Of a DNA stretch of 64,000 bases, positions 59,300 to 64,000 are shown one piece after another. A program made the position numbers and the translations under genes. Under the pieces are notes generated by a model that had not been told where the DNA came from, did no database searches, and was given only the letters and a program-made list of their open reading frames with translations. Position 1 is the stretch's first letter. The number at the start of each line of letters is the position of its first letter. Origin of the DNA: Bacteroides sp. Lineage in GTDB: Bacteria > Bacteroidota > Bacteroidia > Bacteroidales > Bacteroidaceae. The stretch lies in assembly GCF_028690125.1 (NCBI RefSeq), contig NZ_JAQVBV010000002.1, forward strand, positions 248,001-312,000, read 5' to 3'.

Positions 59300-61135
59300 T
59301 TATTTCTTTTTCCGAGTACTCTTTATTATTTCCTGATTAATGTATTTAACCTTATCAATATCCATCTTATCCACTTCTCGGTCATAAGTAACTAAACCGT
59401 TTATCTCATGTTCCACATCCGTGGTTTGTGTATAGATAGCTGTACTCAATCCAAAATACTTAATCATCTGCTCCAATTCGGTAGCCATCAATACATAAGT
59501 ATCCGTCAGTTGCTCTTTATTCAACATCATTTCATAAGCATCATTGCGCACAGGCCACATATGTCCACGCACAAACAGACCTTTTCCTCCAAACTCTCCG
59601 AGAGAAGCGGCTCTATTATCAGTGGGACGTGCCATTGCCTGAGGTTCTATCTTACCATAATGATGCATATCTACAAAATCACCATTACCGGGATCTCCAT
59701 AAGCCTTGCGGTAACCAGGAGCATAATTGTATCCGGACATTCCATTCACCCAACGATTCGGATCATATTTCTTCACCCAGTCAGTAATGTCAGTTGCTTC
59801 AAAAGCTCCCCAGTTTTCATTGAACGGAACCCACATTACGATGGACGGCGAACTAACGTGTTGGTCAATCATCACCTTCAATTCATCACGAAACTGTTTG
59901 CGAACCGCTACAGAATCCACACCATCAGGTTCCCAAAGATTAGGCATATCTTGCCAAACCATCAAACCAAGCCGATCACAATGATAATACCAACGTTGAG
60001 GCTCAACTTTAATATGCTTACGAATCACATTAAATCCGGCACGTTTAGCTAATTCAATATCATAAAGCAAAGCTTCCTCCGTAGGAGCTGTAAATGCACC
60101 ATCAGGCCAATATCCTTGATCCAAAAGACCGATATGGAAAACAAATTCTCCATTCAATAAAGGACGAAGTACACCGTCTACTTTTCCCATTGTAAGCGAA
60201 CGCATACCAAAATAAGAGGAAATTTCATCTATAACCTTCCCCTTCCGATCCTTTAACTGCAATTTCAATCCATACAAAAAAGGATCGTCCGGACTCCACA
60301 AACGAGGATTCTGAATAGGCAGATAAAAAACAGTATTTGAATTTCCATCCATTTTCGCTATTTCCGTAGTACCATTATCAGCAATCGCAGTCACTTTCAA
60401 TTCGGGATTATCAGCATAAGCCACTACCTCCAGACGATTATTCTTCAAGTCAGGCACAAGCTTGATATGAGAAATATATTGTTTTTCTACCGGTTCAAGC
60501 CAAACTGTCTGCCAAATACCGGAAGTATAAACATAATCTCCATGCGGTCCGTTCTTTCCCGAAGCAGCCCGACCGTCATTAGGATCGTAAGCACCTACTA
60601 CTAGAACATTTTCTCCCGACTTCAAATAATCAGTGATATCCAAACTAAAAGCATCGTAACCACCTGTATGGGTTCCTACTTTCTTTCCATTTACAAATAC
60701 CGACGAAATACGATCTACTGCACCAAAATTCAGCAAAACATTCTTTCCTTTCCATTCTTTAGGAACAACGAAGTTACGTCTATACCATAAGCAAGTATCG
60801 CCTTTTCGGGCTATACCAGATAACTCCGCTTCAGGAGGAAACGGTACGCGTATCTTCTCTGTTTTTGGAGGAAATACAGGAGGAGTAGTCGCAGTAGTAG
60901 GATCAGGTAGTTTTTTACCGCCCATATAGTCCCACATACCGTTCAGGTTTAACCATTCGGACCGTGTCATTTGTGGACGTGGATATTCCGGAAAAGGAAC
61001 TTCCGCTTTTAATGCTTGCCCTGTCCAAGGAGTAGGCAATGTAAACTTTTCCAAGTTTTGTGCCTTTACATTGAAAGCATCTCCGGATAAAAGCAAGAGG
61101 CTAAAAATAAAACAAGTAATGACATTCTTTTTCAT
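59300..61135 (-). CDS. secreted glycoside hydrolase family 2 protein
   Basis: A 611-residue protein with signal peptide MKKNVITCFIFSLLLLSGDAFNVKA; I use ATG 61135 for that reason. Domains: a sugar-binding jelly roll (~40-210, with LNLNGMWDYMGG and RKGDTCLWYRRNF), an Ig-like sandwich (~215-310) and a TIM barrel (~320-600). The barrel contains LAKRAGFNVIRKHIKVEPQRWYYHCDRLGLMVWQDMP and the acid/base region WVPFNENWGAFE. A later Glu in RAASLGEFGGKG is a candidate nucleophile. The substrate (beta-galactoside, beta-glucuronide or other) cannot be told. No SusC/SusD pair is nearby, so it is an isolated enzyme rather than part of a full polysaccharide-utilisation locus. Confidence 0.93.
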   Translation of the reverse strand: MKKNVITCFIFSLLLLSGDAFNVKAQNLEKFTLPTPWTGQALKAEVPFPEYPRPQMTRSEWLNLNGMWDYMGGKKLPDPTTATTPPVFPPKTEKIRVPFPPEAELSGIARKGDTCLWYRRNFVVPKEWKGKNVLLNFGAVDRISSVFVNGKKVGTHTGGYDAFSLDITDYLKSGENVLVVGAYDPNDGRAASGKNGPHGDYVYTSGIWQTVWLEPVEKQYISHIKLVPDLKNNRLEVVAYADNPELKVTAIADNGTTEIAKMDGNSNTVFYLPIQNPRLWSPDDPFLYGLKLQLKDRKGKVIDEISSYFGMRSLTMGKVDGVLRPLLNGEFVFHIGLLDQGYWPDGAFTAPTEEALLYDIELAKRAGFNVIRKHIKVEPQRWYYHCDRLGLMVWQDMPNLWEPDGVDSVAVRKQFRDELKVMIDQHVSSPSIVMWVPFNENWGAFEATDITDWVKKYDPNRWVNGMSGYNYAPGYRKAYGDPGNGDFVDMHHYGKIEPQAMARPTDNRAASLGEFGGKGLFVRGHMWPVRNDAYEMMLNKEQLTDTYVLMATELEQMIKYFGLSTAIYTQTTDVEHEINGLVTYDREVDKMDIDKVKYINQEIIKSTRKKK

Positions 61136-61223
61136 AATAACAGTTTTATAAAGTATTTGATCAGTATTCAGACAGACAGGAATATTTCCGAAGAAATTCA
61201 TGCAGCTTTCGTCAATCTGGTTT

Positions 61224-61231
61224 CAAAGATA
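61224..61231 (-). promoter_or_regulatory. Bacteroides -7 element of the GH2 gene, TATCTTTG
   Basis: Exact -7 match on the minus strand, 88 bp before ATG 61135. It gives a leader of ~80 nt. Confidence 0.55.
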
Positions 61232-61394
61232 GTATTTTGTAAGTAATAAATTACTTTTATCAAAAGATATATTTGAATGATATATGAAGATAAATATTCA
61301 TCTCATGAATAAAAAAGCATATATTCTTAGATTTTACCGTAACTATTATACGGAAAATGTATAATAACTATGCCTATATATCTTTTTTTTGCTC

Positions 61395-61402
61395 TATCTT
61401 TG
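61395..61402 (+). promoter_or_regulatory. Bacteroides -7 element of serS, TATCTTTG
   Basis: Exact -7 match, 40 bp before ATG 61443. It excludes the ATG at 61389, which is upstream of it. Confidence 0.65.
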
Positions 61403-61442
61403 TAACTCGAAACAAAGAAAGTTCAAAAAAAAGTATATAGCT

Positions 61443-62717
61443 ATGCTTACCATTAAACAAATTACAGAGAACACAGAGGCGGTACTCCGCGGACTGGAAA
61501 AGAAGCATTTCAAGAATGCAAAAGAAACGATCGACCAAGTTATCGCTTTCAATGACAAGAGACGTAACACACAAAACCAATTAGATAAGAATCTGGCAGA
61601 GGTTAATTCCCTTTCACGCACTATCGGACAATTAATGAAAGAAGGTAAGAAAGAAGAAGCCGAAGCTGCACGTGTCCACGTTGCCGAATTGAAGGAAATC
61701 AATAAGGAATTGGATGCTACTATGACAGAAGCTGCCAATGATATGCAGAATATGCTTTATACTATTCCTAACATCCCTTACGATAGTGTACCCGAAGGTG
61801 CAGGCGCCGAAGATAATGTAGTGGAGAAAATGGGTGGGATGGAAACTGAACTTCCTAAAGACGCTCTTCCTCACTGGGAATTGACAAAGAAATATGATTT
61901 AATTGATTTCGACTTGGGTGTGAAGATCACAGGTGCAGGTTTTCCTGTATACAAAGGAAAGGGTGCACAACTTCAACGTGCCCTCATCAACTTCTTTCTG
62001 GACGAAGCCCGCAAATCAGGATACACCGAAATTATGCCGCCGACTGTTGTCAATGCCGCTTCCGGTTATGGTACAGGACAGCTTCCTGACAAAGAAGGAC
62101 AAATGTACCATTGCGAAGTAGATGATTTATATCTGATTCCGACTGCAGAAGTACCTGTTACCAACATTTACCGTGACGTAATTCTGGAAGAGAAACAATT
62201 GCCAATCATGAACTGCGCTTATACTCAATGTTTCCGCCGTGAAGCTGGTTCTTATGGCAAGGATGTGCGGGGTTTAAATCGTCTGCACGAATTTTCTAAA
62301 GTGGAACTGGTTCGCATTGATAAACCGGAACATTCCAAACAATCTCATCAGGAAATGTTGGATCATGTGGAAGGCTTGTTACAGAAATTGGAGCTACCCT
62401 ATCGCATCCTGCGTCTTTGTGGTGGTGACATGAGTTTTACGGCTGCCCTCTGCTTTGACTTCGAAGTATATTCCGAAGCACAAAAACGTTGGTTGGAAGT
62501 TAGTTCCGTATCCAATTTCGACACTTATCAGGCTAACCGTCTGAAATGCCGTTATCGTAGTGCAGAAAAGAAAACAGAACTTTGTCATACATTAAACGGA
62601 TCAGCATTGGCACTACCTCGTATCGTTGCTGCTTTACTAGAAAATAATCAGACTCCGGAAGGTATTAAGATTCCGAAAGCATTGGTTCCATACTGCGGTT
62701 TCGATATTATCGATTAA
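61443..62717 (+). CDS. serS: seryl-tRNA synthetase
   Basis: A 424-residue class II aminoacyl-tRNA synthetase. The N-terminal antiparallel coiled coil (residues ~28-105) grips the tRNA variable arm. Catalytic motifs: motif 2 CFRREAGSYGKDVRGLNRLHEFSKVEL, and motif 3 LNGSALALPRIVAALLENNQ, with TAEVPVTN in the serine site. The ATG at 61443 (MLTIKQITENTEAV) agrees with the usual start. It stands alone with its own promoter and a 3' hairpin. Confidence 0.98.
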   Translation: MLTIKQITENTEAVLRGLEKKHFKNAKETIDQVIAFNDKRRNTQNQLDKNLAEVNSLSRTIGQLMKEGKKEEAEAARVHVAELKEINKELDATMTEAANDMQNMLYTIPNIPYDSVPEGAGAEDNVVEKMGGMETELPKDALPHWELTKKYDLIDFDLGVKITGAGFPVYKGKGAQLQRALINFFLDEARKSGYTEIMPPTVVNAASGYGTGQLPDKEGQMYHCEVDDLYLIPTAEVPVTNIYRDVILEEKQLPIMNCAYTQCFRREAGSYGKDVRGLNRLHEFSKVELVRIDKPEHSKQSHQEMLDHVEGLLQKLELPYRILRLCGGDMSFTAALCFDFEVYSEAQKRWLEVSSVSNFDTYQANRLKCRYRSAEKKTELCHTLNGSALALPRIVAALLENNQTPEGIKIPKALVPYCGFDIID

Positions 62718-62736
62718 TTCGAAATCATTCATAAAA

Positions 62737-62806
62737 AAGCTAACCCAGAAGTTATTTACGCTTTCCTCCACAGAGAGAAAGGACTATAATACTTCTAGGT
62801 TAGCTT
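62737..62806 (+). terminator. long hairpin after serS
   Basis: Outer arms AAGCTAACC (62737-62745) and GGTTAGCTT (62798-62806), with AGAAGT/ACTTCT pairing inside and a second small stem at the top. It lies 20 bp after the serS stop. No U tract follows, so it may act as a terminator of unusual form. Confidence 0.5.
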
Positions 62807-62945
62807 CTACTATTTATAAATTATCTCTCCTCCTATTTCTTAGAAGGCTTTATTATCTTCCAATAAAAGATATTTCTTCGTCTGCTTTTACTGAATATTA
62901 CAATAAAAAGCTATGTAATTTCACAATTATAAACACGAAGGATAA

Positions 62946-63161
62946 CAAGTAACGACTGATTTAGAGTCACCTATTATAGGAAAGAATATCCGCAGCAATG
63001 GTAATACACAAGTAACCACCAAGATTTACTCCAATCCAAACCATTTCTTCCAACATTGCCAGACTGGGCAAATGGATGGATACATCGAAATAAAGGAAAC
63101 TTTCAGCAAAGAAGTATTGAAAGATATAGCTGATTGGATACTAAAAACAGTACATAAATGA
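62946..63161 (+). pseudogene. C-terminal remnant of an alpha/beta hydrolase
   Basis: An open frame of 71 codons with no start codon at its beginning (an in-frame TAA precedes it). It reads NGNTQVTTKIYSNPNHFFQ and later IEIKETFSKEVLKDIADWI, the end of secreted alpha/beta hydrolases of the dienelactone-hydrolase/S9-like type. The His of NPNHFFQ (codon 63042-63044) corresponds to the catalytic His. The Ser and Asp parts of the triad are missing; the 130 bp upstream show no continuation in a single frame. I read it as a decayed gene whose N-terminus was deleted. The rest of the 62.8-63.2 kb gap has nothing recognisable. Confidence 0.65.
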
Positions 63162-63214
63162 AAAGACACTAGCAGTTTTAGCAATCAGGCTATTCATTTT
63201 TCACAAATAAGCCT

Positions 63215-63222
63215 TATCTTTG
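63215..63222 (+). promoter_or_regulatory. Bacteroides -7 element of the NfnA-like gene, TATCTTTG
   Basis: Exact -7 match, 46 bp before ATG 63269. Confidence 0.6.
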
Positions 63223-63268
63223 CAAAATCTTAGCAAAAAGAAAGAAATTACGTAATAAAGATAATATA

Positions 63269-64000
63269 ATGAACAGAATTATTCGCAAAGAACGTTTTTC
63301 AGAAAAAGTTTTTAAACTTGAGATTGAAGCTCCTTTAATTGCTAAATCCCGCAAGGCCGGACACTTCGTTATTATACGTGTAGGCGAAAAGGGTGAACGT
63401 ATGCCTTTAACTATTGCCGGTTCTGACATGAAGAAAGGTACTATCACATTGGTAGTGCAAGAAGTCGGCCTTTCTTCTACCCGTCTCTGTGAATTAAACG
63501 AGGGCGATTATATCACAGATGTAGTAGGTCCATTGGGACAAGCTACCCATATTGAAAATTTCGGAACAGTAGTTTGTGCCGGAGGAGGTGTAGGTGTTGC
63601 TCCGATGCTTCCTATCGTGCAAGCTTTGAAAGCTGCCGGAAATAGAGTGATTACAGTATTGGCAGGTCGCAATAAAGATCTCATTATACTGGAAAAGGAA
63701 ATGCGCGAAAGCTCAGATGAAGTAATCATCATGACAGACGACGGATCTTATGGCCGTAAAGGTCTGGTAACAGAAGGTGTAGAAGAAGTAATCAAACGCG
63801 AGAAAGTAAATAAATGCTTCGCTATCGGTCCTGCCATCATGATGAAATTCGTTTGCTTGCTGACTAAGAAATATGAAATTCCAACTGAAGTATCATTAAA
63901 TACAATCATGGTGGATGGTACAGGAATGTGTGGTGCTTGCCGTATCACTGTTGGAGGAAAAACGAAGTTCGTTTGTGTAGATGGTCCTGAGTTCGACGGT
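63269..64000 (+). CDS. sulfide/dihydroorotate dehydrogenase-like FAD/NAD-binding protein (NfnA-like), 3' end beyond window
   Basis: The first 244 codons of a ferredoxin-NADP reductase-fold protein. The FAD domain has GHFVIIRVGEKGERMPLTIAGSD; the NAD(P) domain has CAGGGVGVAPMLPIVQALKAAG, KCFAIGPAIMMKFVC and the [2Fe-2S] ligands Cys in DGTGMCGACRITVGGKTKFVC. This is the small subunit of NADH-dependent ferredoxin:NADP oxidoreductase (NfnA) or sulfide dehydrogenase; the large partner (GltD-like) is usually encoded immediately downstream, outside this window. Confidence 0.92.
   Translation, partial: MNRIIRKERFSEKVFKLEIEAPLIAKSRKAGHFVIIRVGEKGERMPLTIAGSDMKKGTITLVVQEVGLSSTRLCELNEGDYITDVVGPLGQATHIENFGTVVCAGGGVGVAPMLPIVQALKAAGNRVITVLAGRNKDLIILEKEMRESSDEVIIMTDDGSYGRKGLVTEGVEEVIKREKVNKCFAIGPAIMMKFVCLLTKKYEIPTEVSLNTIMVDGTGMCGACRITVGGKTKFVCVDGPEFDG

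Overview
The window looks like chromosomal DNA of a Bacteroides species. The AT-rich sequence carries many copies of the Bacteroides -7 promoter element (TAnnTTTG), few strong ribosome binding sites, and families typical of the group: a 729-residue glutamine synthetase III, fimbrillins, DUF3575, DUF5686, DUF5687, DUF4836 and DUF6340 proteins. The species cannot be fixed from the sequence alone. No tRNA, rRNA, CRISPR array or intact insertion sequence was found.

Layout. 1-14.3 kb is mostly housekeeping: a DUF6340 lipoprotein (cut by the window edge), an acidic hypothetical protein, a sensor kinase, valS, two membrane proteins, mazG, an rnz / ECF sigma / anti-sigma cluster and rpsA. 14.4-22.4 kb is an accessory locus: a tyrosine recombinase, a 300-bp non-coding stretch with inverted repeats and a 27-bp-arm palindrome, then five co-directional genes (a 94-residue protein, an OmpA-like/DUF3575 protein, a FimB/Mfa2-type anchor and two fimbrillin-like lipoproteins). 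I read this as a type V pilus operon whose expression may be switched by DNA inversion. 22.5-31 kb holds a DUF5686 outer-membrane protein, glnN, a Crp/Fnr regulator, a 1.2-kb gene-free region full of repeats, and the trxB-lolA-ftsK block. 33.7-45.4 kb is a long + strand series: a DUF5063 protein with a His/Cys-rich tail, a 3'-5' exonuclease, an rRNA methyltransferase, a probable small RNA, a nucleoside transporter, a bifunctional nuclease, rsmE, a DUF4836 lipoprotein, an ABC transporter pair and a large MG2/TonB-plug surface protein. 45.4-64 kb holds miaA, a lipid kinase, kdsA, two tandem M16 peptidases, an ABC exporter pair, an NlpC/P60 hydrolase, a TraB/GumN protein, a HAD phosphatase, rplU-rpmA, a family 2 glycosidase, serS, an alpha/beta-hydrolase remnant and the start of an NfnA-like reductase gene that runs off the end.

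How the genes work together. Translation and RNA metabolism dominate (valS, serS, rpsA, rplU, rpmA, miaA, rsmE, an RlmI-like methyltransferase, rnz). Envelope work is the second theme (lolA, kdsA, lipid kinase, secreted peptidases, ABC exporters, pilus). The most interesting non-ordinary parts are the recombinase-adjacent inverted repeats upstream of the pilus operon, the repeat cluster between the Crp/Fnr regulator and trxB, the small-RNA-like unit at 36.4 kb, the interleaved leader pairings before rplU, and the metal-binding-like tail of the DUF5063 protein.
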